Positions 1 through 6,323 of a stretch of 11,710 nt of DNA are shown here, piece after piece. Every line of letters starts with the position of its first letter. The stretch's first letter is position 1. Below the pieces are notes generated by a model, which made no database searches, was not told the DNA's origin, and saw only the letters and a list, made by a program, of their open reading frames with translations. This stretch comes from an uncultured Oscillospiraceae bacterium (lineage in GTDB: Bacteria > Bacillota > Clostridia > Oscillospirales > Acutalibacteraceae), in contig USLQ01000010.1 of the NCBI GenBank assembly GCA_900555545.1, forward strand, positions 1 through 11,710, in the 5' to 3' direction. The position numbers were made by a program, and so were the translations under genes.

Positions 1-106
1 CGGCCAAAGTCCGGCGAAAATTCCTGGGCCTGGAATTAGAGGAGTAGCGCTGAATGGGCTGTCCCGTTGACCGGCCCAGCTCAGGAGAAAATCCTGAACC
101 GCATTT
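1..106. other. Left-edge non-coding stretch with potential RNA hairpins
   Basis: No gene start or convincing coding frame is visible here. Three potential hairpins lie in a row on the + strand: AATTCC/GGAATT (19-37, 7-nt loop); an 11-bp imperfect stem (50-84) pairing CTGA 50-53 with TCAG 81-84 and TGGGCTG 55-61 with CGGCCCA 72-78; and TCAGGA/TCCTGA (81-97). The second and third share TCAG 81-84, so they cannot form together. One + frame reads open from the left edge and stops at 47, so the tail of an upstream gene is possible but unsupported. Confidence 0.3.
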
Positions 107-108
107 TT
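81..108 (+). terminator. Candidate rho-independent terminator, rightward transcription
   Basis: A perfect 6-bp stem TCAGGA/TCCTGA closes a GAAAA loop (81-97). After a 6-nt gap comes a T-run (104-108), and a second T-run follows at 113-117. The stem is short and the T-run is offset, so this is a weak terminator. It would serve a rightward transcript from outside the window. Read leftward, no T-run follows the hairpin, so it is not an obvious terminator for the methyltransferase gene. Confidence 0.35.
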
Positions 109-919
109 ATAATTTTTCACCGATATACATGGCGTGCTCCGAATAGGAGAGCAGCTCCGGCACCTCTAAAAACATTTTGCCGACCTGGATCCAGCTGTCA
201 AACTCTTCCCGGCTCCTCGTCACAATGTCAAGCCTGTTCGGGCCCAGAATCCCCTCCTGCCCGAAAAGCGACAGCTTCTTTAGCGGAAATTGTTCCATAA
301 AGGGAAGGATATTGTTTTGATGAAAGAAACACGTACTGGTAAACGCCGGGCCAGTGTAATTCTCCCCAGTGAGAATCTGGTCGAAGGCGGCTTTCGTCTC
401 CGGATTGCCAAAGTCCTCCATGATAACCCCTGCATTTTGCAGATTGTAAAGAACCCCTGCAAACAGCAGAATAAAGGAGACATACAATTTTCCGCCGGGT
501 TTCAAATGGGAAAGGGCGACCGAAACCGCTTTCTTCTGCTCCGCCTCTTCCTTTAAGTGATAAAGGGGGCCCATGAGGAAAACATGGTCAAACTGACCTA
601 AATCAAGCTCATCCAATTCCAGACAGTTTTTTGCAAAAGCAGAAAAGGTGACGTTTCTCTCCTTCGCCTTTTCCTTTGCCAGCGCGATGTTCCCCTCTGA
701 TAAATCGACCAAGGTCACATCGCATCCTTTTTGCGCAAAATAGATGCTGTACCGTCCGGGGCCGCCCCCTACATCCAAAATCCTGTCCCCCGGTTTGATC
801 CACCGCTCCATCATATAAGTGGTGAACAAAAACTCGAATGGATTGTTCTCAAGCCGCTCCCATTCCTTGACCGCGTTTTTGTCGTAATACGCTTGAACCG
901 TCTCCCATTCTTTCTTCAT
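107..919 (-). CDS. Class I SAM-dependent methyltransferase
   Basis: Predicted cytosolic methyltransferase of 270 residues; the substrate cannot be told from sequence. The Rossmann-fold signatures are visible in order: motif I LDVGGGPGRY (48-57) for SAM binding, the acidic end of strand 2 at VDLS (71-74), a motif IV-like FDHVFLMGPLYHL (110-122), and LKPGGKLYVSF (139-149), the usual strand-5 region of Methyltransf_11/25-type enzymes. The C-terminal 120 residues carry a substrate-specific part that I do not recognise. An in-frame ATG lies 18 nt upstream at 937, but the GAAGGGG site at 925-931 sits inside that extension, 5 nt before the ATG at 919, so 919 is chosen. It is the last gene of a minus-strand run, 59 nt after the acetyltransferase stop. 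Enzyme class is secure, specific function unknown. Confidence 0.88.
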   Translation of the reverse strand: MKKEWETVQAYYDKNAVKEWERLENNPFEFLFTTYMMERWIKPGDRILDVGGGPGRYSIYFAQKGCDVTLVDLSEGNIALAKEKAKERNVTFSAFAKNCLELDELDLGQFDHVFLMGPLYHLKEEAEQKKAVSVALSHLKPGGKLYVSFILLFAGVLYNLQNAGVIMEDFGNPETKAAFDQILTGENYTGPAFTSTCFFHQNNILPFMEQFPLKKLSLFGQEGILGPNRLDIVTRSREEFDSWIQVGKMFLEVPELLSYSEHAMYIGEKL

Positions 920-924
920 TTGAT

Positions 925-931
925 CCCCTTC
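925..931 (-). promoter_or_regulatory. Shine-Dalgarno site deciding the methyltransferase start
   Basis: On the minus strand GAAGGGG lies 5 nt before the ATG at 919 and downstream of the alternative ATG at 937. No comparable purine tract precedes the 937 start, which supports the shorter protein. Confidence 0.6.
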
Positions 932-978
932 TTTCATTCTGTTTTTTCGTATAATGCAAAGAGCCTATTCAATAAAAA

Positions 979-1488
979 TCATTTATGAACCGAATAGAGA
1001 AAATGAAGCATATCACCGTTATAATATTGCGTGATAAATTCATCCTCTTTACTCATACCGATACTTTCGGCCACCTTCACAGAAGCGATGTTATCCGCTT
1101 TTATGATTGAACACACCTTATCCCTATTTAATTTCTCAAAAGCGTATTTCTTACACCCCATAGCCGCTTCCCTTGCATATCCACAGTGCCAAAATTTTTC
1201 TTTCAGCAAATATCCAATTTCAAGCACTTGAATATTTTTGTAGGGCTGCATTGTTAGCCCCGCTTGCCCTATCATTTCACCGGTATCTTTTAATACGGCT
1301 GCCCACAACCCGAATCCATATTTTTTGTACCGGTCTATTTGCCGGTCAAGCCATACTTGAACATCATTGTCGGAAAAATCATGTTCGTAGGCATACATAA
1401 CTTTGGGATTTTGCAAAATTTCAGCCAAATTTTGAAAATCGGTTTGCTTCATCTCTCTTAACATCAAGCGTTCGGTTTCTAATATCAT
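979..1488 (-). CDS. GNAT N-acetyltransferase, RimJ/RimL type
   Basis: 169-residue acetyl-CoA-dependent acyltransferase of the Acetyltransf_3 (RimJ/RimL-like) group; this group acetylates protein N-termini, amino sugars or drugs, and the substrate here is unknown. Seen: the typical opening ILETERLMLREMKQTD (2-17), a central LEIGYLLKEKFWHCGYAREA (89-108) carrying the acetyl-CoA motif A region (variant of Q/RxxGxG/A: HCGYA), and KADNIASVKVAESIGM (130-145), the motif B asparagine/serine helix that follows strand 5. A GAGGTAA ribosome site precedes the ATG by about 8 nt. The gene is noticeably A+T rich (one 60-nt stretch, 1081-1140, is 33% G+C by hand count, against 72% for 4741-4800 in ileS), which suggests a separate origin. 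It sits 40-60 nt from neighbours on the same strand; co-transcription with the methyltransferase is plausible. Confidence 0.88.
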   Translation of the reverse strand: MILETERLMLREMKQTDFQNLAEILQNPKVMYAYEHDFSDNDVQVWLDRQIDRYKKYGFGLWAAVLKDTGEMIGQAGLTMQPYKNIQVLEIGYLLKEKFWHCGYAREAAMGCKKYAFEKLNRDKVCSIIKADNIASVKVAESIGMSKEDEFITQYYNGDMLHFLYSVHK

Positions 1489-1542
1489 TGGGATTACCTC
1501 GCCATCAATTTTGTTGTAACGTGGTTTTGGATTTTTCAGTAT

Positions 1543-1782
1543 CTATCCCTTTTTCGCCTGTTCCAGCAGATACTGGGCGCGGTCATAGTCCTTCTTTTTG
1601 ACGTAAATGGTGCACGTATGGCGCTCGCCCTCGCAGGGGATATAACCGCGCTCCGGCCGGGTGGAAAGGCGGTCCGGGTATTCGCTAAAGGTGGGAATTT
1701 CATTCTCCCGGAGCAGACCGCGGATGCGCGCCTCCTGCTCAATGGAATACGTGGTGGTCAACGCTTTTTTACTCCAAAACAT
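1543..1782 (-). CDS. Small DUF2007-like protein
   Basis: Cytosolic 79-residue protein. The pattern is an N-terminal strand with a helix containing EQEARIRGLLRENEIPTF (15-32), then a glycine/cysteine loop (RGYIPCEGERHTC), a strand TIYVKKKDYD and a final helix AQYLLEQAKK. That order (helix carrying x-x-I-R-G-L-L-x-x-x-x-I-P, then I/V-Y-V followed by D-x-x-x-A-x-x-L-L) is what the DUF2007 'putative signal transducing protein' family shows; the family's role is not established. Start: an upstream in-frame ATG exists at 1809, but AAAGGAG (1791-1797) lies 8 nt before the ATG at 1782, so the shorter form is chosen. The gene begins just after the terminator of the ileS-NYN operon, so it is expressed by read-through or from a weak unrecognised promoter. 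Family assignment is by pattern only. Confidence 0.65.
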   Translation of the reverse strand: MFWSKKALTTTYSIEQEARIRGLLRENEIPTFSEYPDRLSTRPERGYIPCEGERHTCTIYVKKKDYDRAQYLLEQAKKG

Positions 1783-1790
1783 CGCTATAT

Positions 1791-1797
1791 CTCCTTT
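1791..1797 (-). promoter_or_regulatory. Shine-Dalgarno site deciding the small-protein start
   Basis: AAAGGAG on the minus strand, 8 nt upstream of the ATG at 1782 and inside the alternative reading from 1809. It favours the 79-residue product. Confidence 0.65.
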
Positions 1798-1800
1798 CTG

Positions 1801-1846
1801 AAATGACAAAGAGGCGTATCACTTGACTGTGATACGCCCCCTTTGA
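1801..1846 (-). terminator. Rho-independent terminator after the NYN gene
   Basis: A perfect 10-bp inverted repeat GGCGTATCAC (1813-1822) / GTGATACGCC (1829-1838) encloses a 6-nt loop. On the minus strand it begins 8 nt after the NYN stop codon and is followed by TCTTTGTCATTT. AAAG before and CTTT after the stem can pair across a small internal loop and lengthen it. The stem is strong and the U-tract is interrupted. Position and strength make it the end of the ileS-NYN transcript, with possible partial read-through into the small gene at 1782. Confidence 0.8.
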
Positions 1847-2632
1847 TTATTGCTTTGCTCGAATATAGATATGCTTGATCTGGCGGTTATTCGTATCGCG
1901 CTGGTCGATCTCGAACAGGCCAGTGGAGCGGATCAGCGGACAGAGCTTGGAAAAGCCGTAGTTCCTACTGTCGAAAGAGGGCTGCTTTTTGAGCAGCATA
2001 TTGCCCACATCCCCAAGAAACGCCCAACCGTTTTCGTCGGCCACATCCTCCACGGAGGTACGCAGCAGCTTGACAAATTTGCGGTCCAGCTTGCTGACCT
2101 TAGGCTCCTGCTTTTTGGCGGCGGGCTTCTTTTTGCCGGACGTTTTCTCCTCTTTTTCCTTTTTCTCCTCCGGCTCGGCGTGCTTGGCGATAATTTCCAG
2201 ATAGATGAACTTATCGCAGGCCGCGATAAACGGCTGCGGCGTCTTTTTCTCGCCAATGCCGAGCACCTTTTTACCGGACTCTCGCAGGCGGAGCGCCAGG
2301 CGCGTATAGTCGCTGTCGCTCGCGACGATACAGAAGCCGTCCACCTTATCCTCAAAAAGGATATCCATCGCGTCGATGATCATGGCGGAATCGGTGGCGT
2401 TCTTCCCGGTGGTGTACCGGTACTGCTGGATGGGCGTGATCGCGTTCTCCAACAGCACCTTTTTCCACCCGGAGGCGGTGGACTGCGTCCAGTCGCCGTA
2501 GATCCGTTTAATGGTCGGCGTGCCGTATCGGGCGACCTCCTCCATCATCTCCTTGACATACTTATAGGATACATTATCCGCATCGATGAGCACGGCAAGG
2601 CGCAGATCGCTCAAATCCTGAACAGCGCTCAT
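1847..2632 (-). CDS. NYN-domain putative RNase with C-terminal OST-HTH/LOTUS domain
   Basis: 261 residues, no signal peptide or membrane segment. The NYN (PIN-like, LabA/DUF88) domain spans about 10-150 with the expected metal-binding acidic residues: LIDADN (15-20), NATDSAMIIDAMD (78-90) and VASDSDY (103-109). A lysine/glutamate-rich linker (about 151-182) leads to an OST-HTH/LOTUS-like winged helix (about 183-258) recognisable from GWAFLGDVGNMLLKKQPSFD (202-221) and YGFSKLCPLIRSTGLFEI (225-242). NYN domains are predicted endoribonucleases and LOTUS domains bind RNA, so a role in RNA cleavage or turnover is inferred; the target is unknown. The start ATG overlaps the ileS stop as ATGA, implying translational coupling, and the gene ends at a strong terminator. 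LabA-like is a reasonable alternative name. Confidence 0.88.
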   Translation of the reverse strand: MSAVQDLSDLRLAVLIDADNVSYKYVKEMMEEVARYGTPTIKRIYGDWTQSTASGWKKVLLENAITPIQQYRYTTGKNATDSAMIIDAMDILFEDKVDGFCIVASDSDYTRLALRLRESGKKVLGIGEKKTPQPFIAACDKFIYLEIIAKHAEPEEKKEKEEKTSGKKKPAAKKQEPKVSKLDRKFVKLLRTSVEDVADENGWAFLGDVGNMLLKKQPSFDSRNYGFSKLCPLIRSTGLFEIDQRDTNNRQIKHIYIRAKQ

Positions 2633-5232
2633 GCTTTTTTCACCGCGACGGCCACGCTGCCGTACTCCGTATCGATCTCGCGGGAGAGATCCGCATCCGC
2701 AAGCGCCTCAAAGGCGACGGAATCGGCCAGCAGCTCGGAGGCGATGTGTGCCTGATCCTCCTTCAGCGCACCGCCGAGGAATGCATCTGCCGTGACGATG
2801 GAGACGGCCACGTGCTGCTCCACCTGATAGCCCGCATCCTTACGCAGGATCTGGCACTGGCGGATGATGTCACGCACGGCGCCCTCCTTCTTGAGGTCGT
2901 CGGTGATGGTGGTATCGATGGCAACAACCATCTCCGCCGAGCACTCGGCGCTCACAATGCCCTGTTTGGTCGCTGTCTGGCGCTGGAAGATGGAAGGATC
3001 ATATGCCTCCGCCCAGCCGGGAACCCGAACCTGCTCGCCCGCATCAAACTGAGCCACAAGTGCGGCCATTGCCTCTGCGTCAAGCTCCGCAAGGGACTGC
3101 TTCATCTTGTTGACATTCTGCTTGAGGACAGCGCCCGCCACCTTAAAGTTGACAGCCAGATAGGCATCCTCAAACACGGATTTATCTTCGATATATTGGA
3201 TTGCCTTAATATTCAACTCGTCAAGCACGCTCTGCTCAAAGGTTGCGATCTTCCCGGCCTGCTCCGGCGTGCAGCAGACGTACAGCACGGAGAGCGGCTG
3301 ACGCACCTTGATCTGCGCCTCATTGCGCAGGCGCATGGCCGTGGCAATGATATCGCGGGAGAGTGCGGTGGACTCGAGCACGCCGTTATCAGAGATCCCC
3401 TCAACAGGCTTCGGCCAGTCGGACAGGTGGACGGAGATCTCAGCGTTGCGCAACACCTTACGGGTCAGCTCCTGCCAGATGTGCTCCGTCATGAACGGGA
3501 TGATGGGCGCCATGCAGCGGACACAGGCGTTGAGGGCATTGAACAGCGTCCAGTAGGCAGCCATCTTATCCGGGCCGTTGTCGGACTTCCAGAAGCGGCG
3601 GCGGTTGAGGCGGATGTACCAGTTGGAGATATCGTCCACAAAGGCCTCAAACTCCTTGACAAGCTGATACGCCTTGTAGTCATCCATATAGTCCGTGGCG
3701 CGCTTGATAAACTCATTGGTGCGCAGGATCAGGAAGCGGTCGACTGGCTTGAGCGACTGATCGTCCGGCTGATAGTCAGTAAGATCAGGCTTGTCGATCG
3801 CGGCATAGGTGTTAAAGAACGTAAAGATATTATAGAAAGAAAGCAGCTTGCGGCGAGCCTCATCGCCGAGGTTGAAGCCGAAGCGCACATCATTCGCAAC
3901 AGGCGCGCCCGCATACAGATAGCGGATGGAGTCCGCGCCGATCTTCTCGGCGGCCTCATCAAATTTAATCATGAAGCCGGTCTTGGAGAACTTGGAGCCG
4001 TCCTCCGCGACGACAGAGTTATAGGAGAGTACACGCTCGTACGGGGCGCGGTCCTCAAGGACAACACTCATGAAGAGCATGGAGTAGAACCACAGGCGGA
4101 CCTGCTCGCGCATCTCCGTGATCCACTCGGCCGGGTAGTTCTTTTTCCACTCCTCTTTATCGTCAAAATAACCGGTCGTGGAGAACGGAACAATACCAGC
4201 ATCCAGCCAGACGTCGCCGATCTCCTGCACGCGGCTGACCTTGGCGCCGCAGTGCGGGCAGGTGATCTTGATATCATCAATCCACGGGCGATGCAGCTCC
4301 GGTAGCTGATCGACAGCCTCGCCGCCGAGCTCGCGCAATTCCTCCTTGGAGCCGACGACCGTCAGATGGCCGCACTCCGGGCAGGGATAGAACGGCAGCG
4401 GCAGGCCGTAGTAACGCTTGCGGGAGATATTCCAATCGCCCATGTTGTTGAGCCAGTCCACCATGCGCTTACCGTTGAAGGCCGGCTCCCACTTGACGGA
4501 CTCGGCAGCCTTGATCAGGCGCGGGCGGAGCTCATCCGTGCGGATATACCACGCGGGAACCAGACGGAAGATGACCTCCGACTTGCAGCGCCAGCACACG
4601 GGATAGCTGTGCTCGATCTCCATGACCTTGTACATCTTGCCGGCCTGCTCCAGGTGCTCGAACACCTCGGGAGCCACGGTGTGGCTGTCCTTACCGGTCA
4701 TCCAGCCAAAGCCGTCGAGGAAGATGCCCATATCGTCCACGGGCATGACCTTGGCGAGGCCGAGGCTCTCGCCGAGCTCAAAGTCCTCCGCGCCGCAGCC
4801 GGGCGCGATGTGAACGACGCCGGTACCCTCTTCCGCATCCACCTGATCCCAGAGGACGATGCGGTGATCGATATCCTTCTGGGCCTCAAAGTCCGGGAAG
4901 CAGGTCTCAAAGTGCATGCCCTCGAGCTCCTTGCCCTTAAACGCGCGCAGGACCTCTTTCTTATCATCGCCAATATACTTGATGGCGTTCTTGGCCAGGA
5001 TGAGGTGCTTATCATCGCTGTGGAGGGAAACCTCGACGTAGTCGATATCCTCGTTGACGGCAAGTGCGACGTTGGAGGACAGCGTCCACGGAGTCGTGGT
5101 CCAAACAAGGATGTTGCAGCCGAGCTCCCGAACAGGGAGTTTGAAGAAGACGGAGTTGTGCTTGAGCATCTTGTAGGAACCGGTCATCTCGTGCTCCGAA
5201 AGGCTCGTGCCGCAGCGCGGGCACCACGGCAT
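2629..5232 (-). CDS. ileS: IleRS C-terminal fragment (second frame of the broken ileS)
   Basis: Open from the lesion to the normal stop; its first ATG (5232) is an internal methionine (Met175 of the reconstructed enzyme), not a natural start, and it has no convincing ribosome site. It carries the editing domain, the zinc knuckles, the KMSKS-equivalent loop and the anticodon-binding half (867 residues counted from that Met). It is an artefact of the frameshift rather than an independent gene. Confidence 0.75.
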   Translation of the reverse strand: MPWCPRCGTSLSEHEMTGSYKMLKHNSVFFKLPVRELGCNILVWTTTPWTLSSNVALAVNEDIDYVEVSLHSDDKHLILAKNAIKYIGDDKKEVLRAFKGKELEGMHFETCFPDFEAQKDIDHRIVLWDQVDAEEGTGVVHIAPGCGAEDFELGESLGLAKVMPVDDMGIFLDGFGWMTGKDSHTVAPEVFEHLEQAGKMYKVMEIEHSYPVCWRCKSEVIFRLVPAWYIRTDELRPRLIKAAESVKWEPAFNGKRMVDWLNNMGDWNISRKRYYGLPLPFYPCPECGHLTVVGSKEELRELGGEAVDQLPELHRPWIDDIKITCPHCGAKVSRVQEIGDVWLDAGIVPFSTTGYFDDKEEWKKNYPAEWITEMREQVRLWFYSMLFMSVVLEDRAPYERVLSYNSVVAEDGSKFSKTGFMIKFDEAAEKIGADSIRYLYAGAPVANDVRFGFNLGDEARRKLLSFYNIFTFFNTYAAIDKPDLTDYQPDDQSLKPVDRFLILRTNEFIKRATDYMDDYKAYQLVKEFEAFVDDISNWYIRLNRRRFWKSDNGPDKMAAYWTLFNALNACVRCMAPIIPFMTEHIWQELTRKVLRNAEISVHLSDWPKPVEGISDNGVLESTALSRDIIATAMRLRNEAQIKVRQPLSVLYVCCTPEQAGKIATFEQSVLDELNIKAIQYIEDKSVFEDAYLAVNFKVAGAVLKQNVNKMKQSLAELDAEAMAALVAQFDAGEQVRVPGWAEAYDPSIFQRQTATKQGIVSAECSAEMVVAIDTTITDDLKKEGAVRDIIRQCQILRKDAGYQVEQHVAVSIVTADAFLGGALKEDQAHIASELLADSVAFEALADADLSREIDTEYGSVAVAVKKA

Positions 5233-5276
5233 GGGCTTGTATTCGCGCTCAATCCAGCCGTTCTCATGGCACTTTT

Positions 5277-5747
5277 TCAGGAAATACTGGTGATATTCTT
5301 ATCCGTATTGGTAAAGTAGGAGTTCTCCCAGTCCATCCACTGGCCCAGGCGCTTGGACTGCTCCGTAATAACGGACGAGAAATGCTTGACACGATCCACG
5401 CACTTGTGCGTAAACTTGTCCATCCCGTAGGCCTCGATATCCTTCTTGGTCTTGAAACCGAGCTCCTTCTCGACCTCAACCTCCACCCACAGGCCCTGGG
5501 AGTCAAAGCCGTTCTGATAGCGGCAGTCCTTGCCCTTCATGGCGTTGTAACGCAGGAAGGTATCCTTAAGCGTGCGGCCCCAGGCGTGGTGCACGCCCAT
5601 CGGGTTGTTGGCCGTAATCGGCCCGTCGATGAAGCGGAAGCGCTCGTGCCCGGCATTCTTGGCCTTCAGCTTGCCAAAGCAGTCGTTCTCCTCCCAAAAC
5701 TTCATGACCTCGTGTTCCATTGCGATAAATTCATTCTTATCCGCCAT
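5277..5747 (-). CDS. ileS: IleRS N-terminal fragment (first frame of the broken ileS)
   Basis: 156 residues as written, ending Ser then TGA right at the lesion. It contains the HIGH-equivalent motif and part of the Rossmann fold but no KMSKS loop, so it cannot be active alone. An upstream ATG at 5834 is in frame, but that extension runs through the promoter and lacks a ribosome site; GGAGG before the ATG at 5747 fixes the start. Confidence 0.75.
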   Translation of the reverse strand: MADKNEFIAMEHEVMKFWEENDCFGKLKAKNAGHERFRFIDGPITANNPMGVHHAWGRTLKDTFLRYNAMKGKDCRYQNGFDSQGLWVEVEVEKELGFKTKKDIEAYGMDKFTHKCVDRVKHFSSVITEQSKRLGQWMDWENSYFTNTDKNITSIS

Positions 5748-5787
5748 GATTTCAACCTCCGTCGGGAATATACTCGTTAACATTATA

Positions 5788-5815
5788 ATTATACACGAGT
5801 TTGGCGACTTTGCAA
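5788..5815 (-). promoter_or_regulatory. ileS promoter
   Basis: On the minus strand TTGCAA (5815-5810) and TATAAT (5793-5788) are separated by 16 nt; a second TATAAT lies at 5787-5782. The predicted start near 5780 gives a leader of about 33 nt, too short for the T-box leader that often controls ileS in Firmicutes. Confidence 0.7.
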
Positions 5816-5827
5816 GCCCTTTTGCAG

Positions 5828-5856
5828 TTGACAAGCGCCTTTTTGCGCGGTATGCT
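5828..5856 (+). promoter_or_regulatory. Promoter of the ElaA-like acetyltransferase gene
   Basis: TTGACA (5828-5833, perfect -35) and TATGCT (5851-5856) with a 17-nt spacer, giving a start near 5863. It lies back to back with the ileS promoter, the two -35 boxes being only 12 nt apart, so the promoters may compete or share a regulator. Confidence 0.7.
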
Positions 5857-5887
5857 TATCGGTATGAACAAATCGAGGAGGCTCACC

Positions 5888-6322
5888 ATGGAGATCAGGA
5901 TTTTCACCGGCCGCGATACCGGTTTTGAGGACGCAAAAAAAATCCGCACCGCCGTGTTTATCGAGGAGCAGGGATACAGTGCGGATATGGAATTTGACGA
6001 GGCGGACGGCACGGCGACACACGCCGTCCTCTATCTGGATGGGGCGCCTGCTGCGACGGGCCGGATGATCGACCTGGGCGGCGGCGCCTTCAAGCCCGGC
6101 CGGATCGCCGTGCTCAAGGAGATGCGCGGCAAGCACCTGGGGGAAAAGATCGTCACTGCGCTGATGGACGCGGGGATCAAAAAGGGCGCGAAGGAGTTCC
6201 ACATCAGCGCCCAGACGCAGGCGCGCGGCTTTTATGAAAAGCTCGGCTACACCTGTGTGGACGAGAGCAACGTATATCCCGATGGTCACATCCCGCACAT
6301 TGATATGATTAAAAGGGTATAA
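5888..6322 (+). CDS. GNAT N-acetyltransferase, ElaA/YjcF-like
   Basis: 144-residue acetyl-CoA-dependent transferase. It has the ElaA/YjcF layout: VFIEEQGYSADMEFDEAD (23-40) at the substrate side, RIAVLKEMRGKHLGEKIV (72-89) with the acetyl-CoA pyrophosphate loop RGKHLG (R/QxxGxG/A), HISAQTQARGFYEKLGY (105-121), and DGHIPHIDM (132-140) near the C-terminus, which parallels the ElaA ending. Substrate unknown. The start is the ATG at 5888 because GAGGAGG (5875-5881) lies 6 nt upstream; the frame is open further up to 5801 but that part runs through the promoter. It is the only clear + strand gene in the window, divergent from ileS, and its stop is 1 nt from the stop of the convergent gene, leaving no intergenic terminator. 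Confidence 0.9.
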   Translation: MEIRIFTGRDTGFEDAKKIRTAVFIEEQGYSADMEFDEADGTATHAVLYLDGAPAATGRMIDLGGGAFKPGRIAVLKEMRGKHLGEKIVTALMDAGIKKGAKEFHISAQTQARGFYEKLGYTCVDESNVYPDGHIPHIDMIKRV

Positions 6323-6323
6323 A

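Larger units (their letters stand above)
2629..5747 (-). pseudogene. ileS: Isoleucine--tRNA ligase, interrupted by a frameshift
   Basis: Class I synthetase charging tRNA-Ile in the cytosol. Two frames must be joined: residues 1-155 (5747 to about 5283) and from about 158 onward (to 2629). The first frame reaches TGA at 5279-5277. Restoring 7 nt (Trp-Tyr plus one base) gives 1041 residues, normal for IleRS. Seen in order: HIGH-equivalent GVHHAWG (51-57), [18 protein letters not shown] (80-97), CPRC (178-181), editing-domain WTTTPWT (218-224) and GTGVVHIAPG (310-319), WNISRKRYYGLPLP (441-454), CPEC/CPHC zinc-knuckle cysteines (458-461, 499-502), GDVWLDAG (513-520), KMSKS-equivalent SKFSKTG (587-593), then a tRNA-binding C-terminal half. 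GGAGG lies 9 nt before the ATG at 5747. Whether the lesion is real, strain-specific or a sequencing error cannot be told here; everything else is intact, so decay would be very recent. Confidence 0.9.

Noticed and set aside
1..47. C-terminal end of an upstream + strand gene (frame ending at 47)
   Set aside because: Only about 14 codons are visible with no recognisable motif, so it cannot be distinguished from chance.
2746..4305. Long + strand open frame (519 codons) opposite ileS
   Set aside because: It lies entirely antisense to well-conserved ileS motifs, has no ribosome site and no recognisable protein pattern; it is a by-product of G+C-rich codon usage. The same applies to the + frame at 4366-5319 and to the 1850-2755 frame opposite the NYN gene.
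5270..5300. Programmed ribosomal frameshift in ileS
   Set aside because: There is no X-XXY-YYZ slippery heptamer before the TGA, the RF2-type CTT-TGA-C site is absent, a +1 shift would enter the wrong frame, and simple shifting would omit the conserved Trp. A deletion explains the data better.
5748..5800. T-box riboswitch upstream of ileS
   Set aside because: The leader between the promoter and the start codon is about 33 nt, and no AGGGTGGNACCGCG-type box is present.
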